The notes under the pieces are model-generated. The model searched no databases, had not been told where the DNA came from, and was given only the letters and a program-made list of their open reading frames with translations. 64,000 bases of DNA, from assembly GCA_016710625.1 (NCBI GenBank), contig JADJVK010000015.1, positions 1 through 64,000 of the forward strand, read 5' to 3'. The translations under genes and the position numbers were made by a program. Every line of letters begins with the position of its first letter. The first letter of the stretch is position 1. Of the stretch, positions 38,020-51,400 are shown piece by piece. Origin of the DNA: Saprospiraceae bacterium. Lineage in GTDB: Bacteria > Bacteroidota > Bacteroidia > Chitinophagales > Saprospiraceae.

Positions 38020-41000
38020 ATAACATTATAATAAAACTCACACTTCTACTTGATTAACCAGTAATGGTTATTTATTTTTTTATTAACTATTTATTAGTTT
38101 ATCTCTTTACTTCGATATAACCACTTTCTCTAACATCGTTAGCTGCTGTGAAAATATAGAAATATGTGCCATCCGGTAAATCATTGCCATTCCATGTCGC
38201 ATTCCAATCATTCTTGTAGTCTGATTGTCTCAACACTTCTGAGCCCCATCTGTCGAAGATCCTAATCGTGTTCTCTCCATATCTTTCGATATTCTTGATC
38301 ACTAACACATCATTCACTCCATCTCCATTTGGTGATATCGCATTGTATAGCTCAATTCTTTTACTTTCTGTATCTGCTCTCGATGTTACTGTTATGATGT
38401 ACTTCGTCGTATCTGTGATGCCATATTCATCCGTCACTACTACTTCGAACTCCTGTAATCCTTCTCTTAATCCTTGGAAGATTACTTCGTTGCTCGTCGG
38501 GATTACTGTCGCCATAACATTTGATGCAGCTCCTGACGGTCCATTTGTCGGTATGATATTCATCCCTACTACTTTCCCTGGCATTCACTTACATCATTTA
38601 TCATCGTTCCTGTATGTCCCACTTTCGTGCTTCCTTTTATCACATCTGTCTTGATACATACTACTTTCACCGTTACACTATCACTACAACAAGTTGTATT
38701 GTCTGTTATTATCAGCTTATGTGTTCCTTCTGATAAATTCAAACTTGTTCCTTTACTACAGCTTGTCTTCGCTCCTGTATAGATTGCTCCATTATCTACT
38801 ATTAAGTAGTTGCTGATGCTGCTATATGGTAACTCCGTACAGAACTCTGCTCCTGATCCACATACTTTCGCTACTAGTATCGCTGTTCTTACTGATATTA
38901 TATCTGGACAGTTGCCTGGTTTCGCCTTCGCTTTCACTGTTACATTTACTGTATCTCTACATCCATATAACTTGTCTACTATCACGATCTTATTCAAGCC
39001 TGTTCCTAATTTCATCGTTAAGCCTTTTGATGTCTGTACTGCATTCGGATTTAAGATTACTTTTCCTACTATGCCTACTTGACTTACTTCCATCGCTCCG
39101 TATGTTACTGTTTTTGAGCCTCCTAATATCGTACTTGTGCTACTTTCTAATCTCCAGTTTCCTCCTGGGTCTAGGGTATTCATCAACGATACTAAGCCTA
39201 CTGTACTAGTGAACTGTCCTGTCAGTGTTGCACTTCCTACTTTCCATGATTCTATTTTGTACGTTCCTGCATTTCCGCCGCCTGGTATCGTACTATAGAA
39301 GTAGGCTTTCTCTTCGTAGTTAGCACATGCTGTGTAACTTGTTATTGCTACTCCATTTACGGTGATGCTATAACTTGTTGCATTTGCATTATCTATTGGT
39401 AAACAGTAATCTGTGCTTCCGCCACAATTCGTTTGGTCGATTGTTATATCTTTATCCGATACGATATCTCCATTCGTTGTGTTTAACACTACTGCTGCAC
39501 TGTATGCTGCTGTACAACTTCCATCTCCTGATGCTACTACTACTTGGTAACTTCCACTTCCTAAGCCTTGGAATACATTGCTATTTTGGTAGCTTTGGCC
39601 TCCATTGATGCTATATTTTAAGCTTCCGTTGCCACATGTTGTTGCTGCTATCGTTATGCTTCCGTTCGGTCCACATTGTGGTTGTTGTACACTTACATTC
39701 GTTATGCTCGGTTGTGCTCCTATTACTGTAATATGTTGTGTATGTGTCGCTGCATTACCACAGCTATCCGTTGCTACCCATTTTCTTACCAATGTATAGT
39801 TACAGCCGCTTCCTTCTTTGGTCTCACTTGATTTTACACTTGACACATCGCTACAATCATCTGTCGCTGTCAATGTTGGCATGGTTGGTATCACCTGTCC
39901 TTTACATAAATCAACTGTCATATCTGCTGGTTTACTTGTAAATTCTGGTGCACTATTATCTACTACTTTCACTATGATTTGTAACGTAGATACATTGCCA
40001 CACTTATCTGTTGCTTTCCATTCGCAGAACATCAACATCATATAGCCATCTTTTGGACAATTGCCGCTTACTGCTTGTGCATAATCTTCAAATGCTACTT
40101 CTATATCTCCATTGTTACAATCATCTGTTACAATTTACATCTGTTGGTTCGAATATAAATGGATTCTTACAACTTACTGTTACTGTATCTCCACTGTGTA
40201 TGCCTACCAATAATGGATGTATTGGTTTGATCACTGGCGCTGTATTATCTCCTACAGTTATTGTTTGTGTATGGAATGTTGCATTTCCGCAATGGTCTAT
40301 TGCTTTCCATTTTCTGATGATCTTGTAGGATCCTGCACATTTCCCTTCCACTTTCTCTTCTGTAAAGATTACACTTACATTCTCATCACAATCATCTGTC
40401 GCTGTGATTTGTGCCGCAGCCGGTACTACCCCTCCATTACATGATAGATTTATATCTGCTGGATAACTTGATAATACTGGTGGTTTGTTATCTACTACTT
40501 TGATGATTACTTGGAATGTTGATACATTGCCACACTTATCTGTCGCTTTCCATTGACAGAACATCAACATGATATATCCATCTTTTGAACACTCTCCACT
40601 TACTGCCTGTGCATAATCTTCAAACTCTAACTTCACTCCTTCTGTACAACAGTTGTCACTTACTTTCATATCCACATCTTCAAAGATGAACGGATTCTTA
40701 CAATCTACATAGATCGTATCTCCACTCTTCTTATTCAATAATAATGGATTGATTGCCGTAAATACTGGTGCTTCGCTATCTATGATCGTTATCGTTTGGG
40801 TATATTCTACCTTGTTTCCGCATGGATCTACTGCTGTCCATGTTCGTTTTACGCCATATGTACAGTTACACTTCACTCCTATTGTCTCTTCTTTCATCGT
40901 TACATTCACCACTCCTGCACAATCATCTTTTGCCGTTACATTCGCTTGGTGTCGGTAATGCACTTCCACATGCTATCGTAACATCTGATGGTATGCCACT

Positions 41001-41336
41001 GAATACCGGTGGTAAATTATCAAATCCTGAACTAGATGGTACTGTATAACTCTTATCTGTACTACATGTTCCAGTACTGTAACTTGCTGTTACTTTTCCT
41101 GTCCCTACACTTACATTCGTAAAGTCAACTGTAACAGGGGATACTTGTGTCGCTGGATCAATTACTACCGTCTGTGATCCTAATACTACATTTATCTTCG
41201 CTCCCGTTGGCGCTCCTAACCATGTTATCGTCGCACTTACTTTTGCTTTGCTTCCTCCCGTAGTTCCTGGACAATCACAACTTCCGCCGCCTAAGACTGT
41301 TACTTCTGAAATATTTAAATTGCATTCAGTTGAGTT

Positions 41337-44300
41337 ACAATTCGTATTTGGTAACAACGTTACCACTACATCATTGTAACAATCTGCACTTGCAAAAACT
41401 CTAACTACATATTGTTTTGCAACACTTGGATTTGGTAAGTTCGTTACCAAACATCCACCTGTTGGTAAATTATTCGCAGCTGCATAACTTGGTCCACTGT
41501 AAACTGTTCCTTCGCTATAACCAGCTTTTGTTGCATTTGCACTAACATTGCTGATACAGATTTTTCCATCTACTTGTAAAACACCATTTACACAACTTAC
41601 TGTCGTTGCACTTGCACTGAAAGTTGGTGCAGTACAAACTGGTGTACAATTCGTATTTGGTAATAATGTTACCACAACATCAGTGTAACAATCTGCACTT
41701 GCAAAAATCCTAGCTACATATTGTTTTGCAACACTTGGATTTGGCAAGTTCGTTACCAAACATCCACCGATTGGTAAATTATTCGTTGCTGCATAACTTG
41801 AACCACTGTAAACTGTTCCTTCGCTATAACCAGCTTTTGTTGCATTTGCACTAACATTGCTGATACAGATTTTTCCATCTACTTGTAAAACACCATTTAC
41901 ACAACTTACTGGTGTTGCACTTGCACTGAAAGTTGGTGCTGTACAAACTGGTGTACAATTCGTATTTGGTAATAATGTTACCACAACATCAGTGTAACAA
42001 TCTGCACTTGCAAAAATCCTAGCTACATATTGTTTTGCAACACTTGGATTTGGTAAGTTCGTTACCAAACATCCACCTGTTGGTAAATTATTCGCTGCTG
42101 CATAACTTGGTCCACTGTAAACTGTGCCTTCGCTATAGCCTGCTTTTGTTGCATTTGCACTAACATTACTGATGCAGATTTTTCCATCTACTTGTAATAC
42201 GCCATTTACACAACTTACTGGTGTTGCACTTGCACTAAAGGTTGGTGCTGTACAAACTGGTGTACAATTCGTATTTGGCAATAAGGTTACTACAACATCA
42301 TTGTAACAATCTGCACTTGCATATACTCTGACTACATATTGTTTTGCAACACTTGGATTTGGCAAGTTCGTTACAAAACATCCACCGATTGGTAAATTAT
42401 TTGCTGATGCATAACTTGGTCCACTATAAACTGTGCCTTCGCTATAGCCTGCTTTTGTTGCATTTGCACTAACATTGCTGATACAGATTTTTCCATCTAC
42501 TTGTAATACGCCATTTTACACAACTTACTGTCGTTGCACTTGCACTGAAAGTTGGTGCTGTACATACTGGTGTACAATTCGTATTTGGTAATAATGTTAC
42601 CACAACATCTGTGTAACAATCAGCACTTGCATATACTCTGACTACATATTGTTTTGCAACACTTGGATTTGGTAAGTTCGTTACCAAACATCCACCGATT
42701 GGTAAATTGTTCGCTACTGCATAACTTGGACCACTGTAAACAGTGCCTTCGCTATAGCCTGCTTTCGTTGCATTTGCACTTACATTGCTGATACAGATTT
42801 TTCCATCTACTTGTAATACACCATTTACACAACTTACTGTCGTTGCACTTGCACTGAAAGTTGGTGCTGTACATACTGGTGTACAATTCGTATTTGGCAA
42901 TAAGGTTACTACAACATCATTGTAACAATCTGCACTTGCAAAAACCCTAACTACATATTGTTTCGCAACACTTGGATTTGGTAAGTTCGTTACCAAACAT
43001 CCACCTGTTGGTAAATTATTCGTTGCTGCATAACTTGACCACTGTAAACAGTGCCTTCGCTATAACCTGCTTTTGTTGCATTTGCACTAACGTTGCTGAT
43101 GCATATTTTTCCATCTACTTGTAATACGCCATTAACACAACTTACTGTTGTTGCACTTGCACTATAAGTTGGTGCTGTACAAACTGGTGTACAATTCGTA
43201 TTTGGCAACAACGTTACCACGACATCATTGTAACAATCTGCACTTGCAAAAACTCTAATAACATATTGTTTTGCAACACTTGGATTTGGTAAGTTCGTTA
43301 CTAAACATCCACCTGTTGGTAAATTATTTGCTACTGCATAACTTGGGCCACTGTAAACAGTACCTTCACTATAACCTGCTTTCGTTGCATTTGCACTAAC
43401 ATTACTGATGCATATTTTTCCATCTACTTGTAATACACCATTTACACAACTTACTGTCGTTGCACTAGCACTAAAGGTTGGTGCTGTACAAACTGGTGTA
43501 CAATTCGTATTTGGTAACAACGTTACCACTACATCATTGTAACAATCAGCACTTGCATATACTCTGACAACATATTGTTTTGCAACATTTGGATTTGGTA
43601 AGTTCGTTACCAAACATCCACCAATTGGTAAATTATTTGCTGCTGCATAACTTGGTCCACTGTAAACAGTGCCTTCGCTATAACCTGCTTTCGTTGCATT
43701 TGCACTAACGTTGCTGATACAGATTTTTCCATCTAATTGTAATACGCCATTTACACAACTTACTGTCGTTGCACTTGCACTAAAGGTTGGTGCTGTACAA
43801 ACTGGAGTACAATTTGTATTTGGCAACAACGTTACCACTACATCATTGTAACAATCTGCACTTGCATATACTCTAATAACATATTGTTTTGCAACACTTG
43901 GATTTGGTAAGTTCGTTACCAAACATCCACCTGTTGGTAAATTATTCGCAGCTGCATAACTTGGTCCACTATAAACTGTGCCTTCGCTATAGCCTGCTTT
44001 TGTTGCATTTGCACTAACGTTGCTGATGCATATTTTCCCATCTATTTGTAATACGCCATTTACACAACTAACTGGTGTTGCAATTGCACTGAAAGTTGGT
44101 GCTGTACAAACTGGAGTACAATTCGTATTTGGCAATAAGGTTACTCACAACATCAGTGTAACAATCTGCACTTGCAAAACTCTAACATATTGTTTTGCAA
44201 CACTTGGATTTGGTAAGTTCGTTACCAAACATCCACCTGTTGGTAAATTATTTGCTGCTGCATAACTGTCCACTATAAACTGGGCCTTCGCTATAGCCGC

Positions 44301-45656
44301 TTTTGTTGCATTTGCACTAACATTGCTGATACAGATTTTTCCATCTAATTGTAATACGCCATTTACACAACTTACTGGTGTTGCACTAGCACTATACGTT
44401 GGTGCTGTACAAACTGGAGTACAATTCGTATTTGGCAACAACGTTACCACTACATCATTGTAACAATCAGCACTTGCATATACTCTGACTACATATTGTT
44501 TTGCAACACTTGGATTTGGTAAGTTCGTTACCAAACATCCACCTGTTGGTAAATTATTCGCTGCTGCATAACTTGGTCCACTGTAAACTGTACCTTCACT
44601 ATAGCCAGCTTTTGTTGCATTTGCACTAACATTGCTGATACAGATTTTTCCATCTAATTGTAATACGCCATTTACACAACTTACTGTCGTTGCACTAGCA
44701 CTATAAGTTGGTGCTGTACAAACTGGTGTACAATTCGTATTTGGTAACAACGTTACCACTACATCATTGTAACAATCAGCACTTGCATATACTCTGACTA
44801 CATATTGTTTTGCAACACTTGGATTTGGTAAGTTCGTTACCAAACATCCACCTGTTGGTAAATTATTCGATGCTGCATAACTTGGTCCACTGTAAACTGT
44901 GCCTTCGCTATAACCTGCTTTTGTTGCATTTGCACTAACATTGCTGATGCAGATTTTTCCATCTACTTGTAATACGCCATTTACACAACTAACCATCGTT
45001 GCAATTGCACTGAAAGTTGGTGCTGTACAAACTGGAGTACAATTCGTATTTGGCAACAAGGTTACCACAACATCATTATAACAATCAGCACTTGCATATA
45101 CTCTAACTACATATTGTTTCGCAACACTTGGATTTGGTAAGTTCGTTACCAAACATCCACCTGTTGGTAAATTATTCGCTGCTGCATAACTTGTCACTAT
45201 AAACAGTGCCTTCGCTATAGCCTGCTTTTGTTGCATTTGCACTAACGTTGCTGATGCATATTTTTCCATCTACTTGTAAAACGCCATTTACACAACTTAC
45301 CATCGATGCACTTGCACTATAAGTTGGTGCAGTACATACTGGAGTACAATTCGTATTTGGTAACAACGTTACCACTACATCATTGTAACAATCTGCACTT
45401 GCATATACTCTAACTACATATTGTTTTTGCAACACTTGGATTTGGCAAGTTCGTTACCAAACATCCACCGATTGGTAAATTATTCGCTGCTGCATAACTT
45501 GGACCACTGTAAACAGTGCCTTCGCTATAGCCTGCTTTTGTTGCATTTGCACCAACGTTGCTGATGCAGATTTTTCCATCTACTAGTAATACGCCATTTA
45601 CACAACTTACTGTCGTAGCATTTGCACTATATGTTGGTGCTGTACAGTTAGAATTA
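41337..45656 (-). repeat. Tandem array of 309-bp units (103 residues), 14 near-identical copies
   Basis: Unit starts on the plus strand, marked by ACAATTCGTATTTGG, fall at 41337, 41646, 41955, 42264, 42574, 42883, 43191, 43500, 43809, 44118, 44421, 44730, 45039, 45346 and 45656. Most intervals are exactly 309; the exceptions (310, 308, 303, 307, 310) are the frameshift sites. Each unit encodes SCVNGVLQVDGKICISNVSA, then GYSEGTVYSGPSYA, GGCLVTNLPNPSVAKQYV and ASADCYNDVVVTLLPNTNC. More diverged copies continue to about 46790. Confidence 0.95.
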
Positions 45657-48439
45657 CAATTGGTATTTGGATAGAACATTACAACTTCATCTCTATAACA
45701 TGTACTACCACTAAACACTCTAATTGTATATAGTTTGAAAGTAGTAGGGTTTGTTAAGTTCGTTAAAAGACATCCATTAGTTGGAATTAGAGTAGCATTT
45801 GCAAAATCAACTCCATTATAACTTATTCCCTCTACAATACCATATTTAGTTGCATTCGAACTAATATTACTTATACATATTTTACCATCATTCTGTAAAA
45901 CACCATTTAAACAACTAACTGATGTTGCAGAAACATTAAATGTTGGATCAACACAACAATTGATACTTGTAAATATTGATTTACAACAAGTATTATATGG
46001 GCAACCATTAATATCTACACCATTATATGTATATGTACCTGGTATAGTAACTATATAGGTCTTTCCATTTCCAACTAAAACACCATCTTTAAACCATTGA
46101 ATATTGAATAAACCATCTTGTGCGGTAAGTGTATAAGACTCATTACCACAAATATTAAATGATTTATCAACACATTCTGGATTACAATTTGTTGTAGGTT
46201 CTAATTCAATTGATTTATCTGTATAGCAATTTACATCACTATAAACTCTAATTGTATAAGTAAGTTTATTGGTTGGATTAGCCAAATTCGTTGCTATGCA
46301 ACCATTAGTTGGTATTGTAGCTGCATTTGCGAAATCAGGACCATTATAAATATTTCCTTCACTATACCCAACTTTAACTGAATTAGCACTAATATTAGAT
46401 AAACAAATTTTTCCATCACTTAATATTACTCCATTCACACAACTTGCAGAATTAGCTGTAATATCAAAATCTGTTTTTTTACAACCATCTCCACAAGAGA
46501 TAGAATATAATTTTACTGTTGTATCTCTAAAGCAATCTTTAGATTTATAAATTCTAATTGTAAATTGAATATTTCCTGTTATGGCTCCAACATTATTTAA
46601 TAAACATGTATTAGAATTTACATAATTTAAAAAGTCATATTGAGGTCCATCATAAGTTGTACCTAATGAAATCCCTGCTTTGAAATTTGTACCAGATAGT
46701 TGGTTAATACAAATTTTTCCATCATAATTAGCTTGATTATTCGTACAGGTAGATGGCGAAGCAATAATATTGAAACTTAAATCGCAATTTACTGCACATT
46801 CCAATATTGTTATCTTTTGTAAATAAGCTGCTTCATTTCCACAGCTATCTTTAGCTACCCAATTTCTATTAATTATTTTATTAATTACACCATTTTTGAT
46901 AGTGTCCATTGATTCAGTATAACTAACTTTTGTTACACCTGAACAATTGTCACTTGCAGTCAAAATAGGTGCAGTTGGTATATTATCATTACAAGAGATT
47001 GTAATATCTATTGGTAAAATTTCATTGAAAACAGGTTTCGTATTATCAATTACATTGATATTTTGAACTTTATTTGTTCTATTTCCACAATTATCTATTG
47101 CAAGCCATGTTCTTTTCAAGGAATACAAACAATTTTGTTTGATTGTATCTTGTTTGAAAACCAATAAGATATCATCATCACAATTATCTGTAAATGTTAC
47201 ATTTGATGAATTTGGAATATTTTCACAACTAACTGTAATATCTGCAATTTGAGTTGTTAGAATTGGACTTTGGTTATCTTTAACAACAATTTTCTGAGTC
47301 TTTGTAAGTGAATTTCCACATTCATCTGTTGCAGTCCAAGATCTTTCTAAAGTATATCCATCTAAACAAACAATATCCGTTTTTATATCTCCATTATATT
47401 TTATAGTTGCATTTCCACAGTTATCTGTAACACTTGGATTTTGTACAGTTGGTACACCTTTGCAATCTACTGTTACATCAGAAGGGAAGTTTGCAAATGA
47501 TGGAGGTGTTGAATCTCCAATTTTTATATTTTGAGATTTTGAAACACTATTACCACAAACATCAGTAGCTTTCCATGTTCTAATTAATGTATAAGCTCCA
47601 TTACAGTTACCTGGAATACTATCTTGCTTAAATGTAATATTAGAAACACTAAATGGACTACAATTATCTGTTGCTACCAAAGTTGGAATAGCAACATTAA
47701 TTTGAGTACATTCAGCATTTATATCCGCAGGGAAATTCACAAATTGTGGCGGAGTATTGTCCCCAACATAAATCTTTTGAATTTGAGTGGTTGCATTTCC
47801 ACAATCATCAGTAGCAGTAAAGGTTCTAATTACTTGATAATTATTATTACAAGCTCCATTTTGATACGTTACTGAAACTGAAATCTCTACATTATTATCA
47901 CAATTATCTGTTGCTCTTACTATAGGTAAAGGTGGTAATTGTTCATCACAATTTACTGAAATATCACTCAACAAACTGGTAAATACAGGTATTTTAGTAT
48001 CAACAACTGAAATAACTTGAGTTGCTGTAGAAGAATTTCCACAATTATCAGATGCTATCCAAGTTCTAGTTAAAGTATAATTACCTGCACATTTTCCATT
48101 AGTTTTTACAACTCCTGAGTAAATAACATTCAAATTATTTTGAGAACAATTATCATTTGCTGTTGGATTAATTACATCTGGAATTGCATCACATTCAACC
48201 GTTACATTACTTGGAACATTCGTAAATACTGGAGCACTTGCATCTTTAACTATTATGTTTTGAGAAACAATAGTTTCATTATTGCAATTATCTGAAATTT
48301 GCCATTTTCTTACTATAGTATAATTTCCAATACAATTTGTATTAATTTTACTTTCCCCTAAATATACTATTGTAACATTATTATCACAATTATCAACAGC
48401 TTTTGGCTCTTGACTAGCAGGAATGATATCAGTACAATT

Positions 48440-51400
48440 CAAAGTAATATCAGCAGGTGCAAAAGTTACTACAGGTGCTTTTGTATCTCTTACTGTTACT
48501 GTCTGAGTACATTGACTGCTATTGTTGCAATTATCTGTTGCTGTCCATGTTTTTATTAATTCGTAGCCATCTACACAGCTGCCATTTGCTTTTTGCTCTG
48601 AATAATTGATCGTTACTTGTGTATCACAATTATCTGTCGCTGTTGGACTTGCTGCTGTTGGTACTGCATTACATTCTACTGTAATATTCGTTGGGCAGTT
48701 TGCAAAAACTGGTGCTTTTGTATCTCTAACTGTTACCGTTTGAGTACATTGGCTGCTATTGTTGCAATTATCTGTCGCTGTCCATGTTCTGATTAATTCG
48801 TAGCCATCTACACAGCTGCCATTTGCTTTTGCTCAGAATAATTGATTGTTACTTGTGTATCACAATTATCTGTCGCTGATGGGCTGGCTGCTGTTGGTAC
48901 TTCATTACATTCTACCGTTACATTTGTTGGACAATTTGCAAAAACAGGTGCTTTTGTATCTCTTACCGTTACTGTTTGAGTACATTGGCTGCTATTGTTG
49001 CAATTATCTGTTGCTGTCCATGTTCTGATTAATTCATAGCCATCTACACAGCTGCCATTTGCTTTTTGCTCTGAATAATTGATCGTTACTTGTAAATCAC
49101 AATTATCTGTCGCCGTTGGGCTTGCTGCTGTTGGTACAGCATTACATTCTACAGTTATATTCGTTGGGCAGTTTGCAAAAACTGGTGCTTTTGTATCTCT
49201 AACCGTTACTGTTTGAGTACATTGACTACTATTGTTGCAATTATCTGTCGCTGTCCATGTTCTGATTAATTCGTAGCCATCTACACAGCTGCCATTTGCT
49301 TTTTGCTCTGAATAATTGATCGTTACTTGTGTATCACAATTATCTGTCGCTGTTGGGCTGGCTGCTGTTGGTACTGCATTACATTCTACCGTGATATTCG
49401 TTGGACAATTTGCAAAACTGGTGCTTTTGTATCTCTTATCGTTACGGTTTGAGTACATTGGCTGCTATTGTTGCAATTATCTGTCGCTGTCCATGTTCTG
49501 ATTAATTCGTAGCCATCTACACAGCTGCCATTTGCTTTTTGCTCTGAATAATTGATCGTTACTTGTGTATCGCAATTATCTGTCGCTGTTGGGCTTGCTG
49601 CTGTTGGTACGGCATTACATTCAACTGTGATATTCGTTGGGCAGTTTGCAAAAACTGGTGCTTTTGTATCTCTTACTGTTACCGTTTGAGTACATTGGCT
49701 ACTATTGTTGCAATTATCTGTCGCTGTCCATGTTCTGATTAATTCATAGCCATCTACACAGCTGCCATTTGATTTTTGCTCTGAATAATTGATCGTTACT
49801 TGTGTATCGCAATTATCTGTCGCTGTTGGGCTTGCTGCTGTTGGTACTGCATTACATTCTACTGTAATATTCGATGGGCAGTTTGCAAATACTGGTGCTT
49901 TTGTATCTCTTACCGTTACTGTTTGAGTACATTGGCTACTATTGTTGCAATTATCTGTTGCTGTCCATGTTCTGATTAAATCGTAGCCATCTACACAGCT
50001 GCCATTTGCTTTTTGCTCTGAATAATTGATCGTTACTTGTAAATCACAATTATCTGTCGCTGTTGGGCTTGCTGCAGTTGGTACTGCATTACATTCTACT
50101 GTTATATTCGTTGGGCAGTTTGCAAATACTGGTGCTTTTGTATCTCTTATTGTTACCGTTTGAGTACATTGGCTGCTATTGTTGCAATTATCTGTTGCTG
50201 TCCATGTTCTGATTAATTCATAGCCATCTACACAGTTGCCATTTAATTTTTGCTCTGAATAATTGATCGTTACTTGTGTATCGCAATTATCTGTCGCCGT
50301 TGGGCTTGCTGCTGTTGGTACTGCATCACATTCTACTGTTATATTCGTTGGGCAGTTTGCAAAAACTGGTGCTTTTGTATCTCTTATTGTTACCGTTTGA
50401 GTACATTGGCTGCTATTGTTGCAATTATCTGTTGCTGTCCATGTTCTGATTAATTCATAGCCATCTACACATTTGCTATTTCATTGTTGATCTGGATAAT
50501 TGATCGTTCCTTGTCTATTGCAATTATCTGTCGTCGTTGGGTTTGCTGCTGTTGGTACTGCATCACATTCTACAGTAATATTTGTTGGGCAGTTTGCAAA
50601 AACAGGTGCTTTTGTATCTCTTATCGTTACAGTTTGAGTACATTGGCTGCTATTGTTGCAATTATCTGTTGCTGTCCATGTTCTGATTAATTCGTAGCCA
50701 TCTACACAGCTGCCATTTGCTTTTGCTCAGAATAATTGATAGTTACTTGTGTATCGCAATTATCCGTCGCTGTTGGGCTAGCTGCTGTTGGTACTGCATT
50801 ACAATCTACAGTAACATTCGTTGGGCAATTTGAAAATACTGGTGCTTTTGTATCTTTTACTGTTACGGTTTGAGTACATTGGCTGCTATTGTTGCAATTA
50901 TCTGTCGCTGTCCATGTTCTGATTAATTATGTAGCCATCTACAGCTGCCGTTTGCTTTTGCTCTGAATAATTGATCGTTACTTGTGTATCACAATTATCT
51001 GTCGCTGTTGGGCTGGCTGCTGTTGGTACTGCATTACATTCTACCGTAACATTTGTTGGGCAGTTTGCAAATACTGGTGCTTTTGTATCTCTTACTGTTA
51101 CTGTTTGAGTACATTGGCTGCTATTGTTGCAATTATCTGTCGCTGTCCATGTTCTGATTAAATCATAGCCATCTACACAGCTGCCATTTGCTTTTTGCTC
51201 TGAATAATTGATCGTTACTTGTGTATCGCAATTATCCGTCGCTGTTGGGCTTGCTGGTGTTGGTACTGCATTACATTCTACAGTAACATTCGTTGGGCAG
51301 TTTGCAAAAACAGGTGCTTTTGTATCTCTTACAGTTACCGTTTGAGTACATTGGCTACTATTGTTGCAATTATCTGTCGCTGTCCATGTTCTGATTAAAT

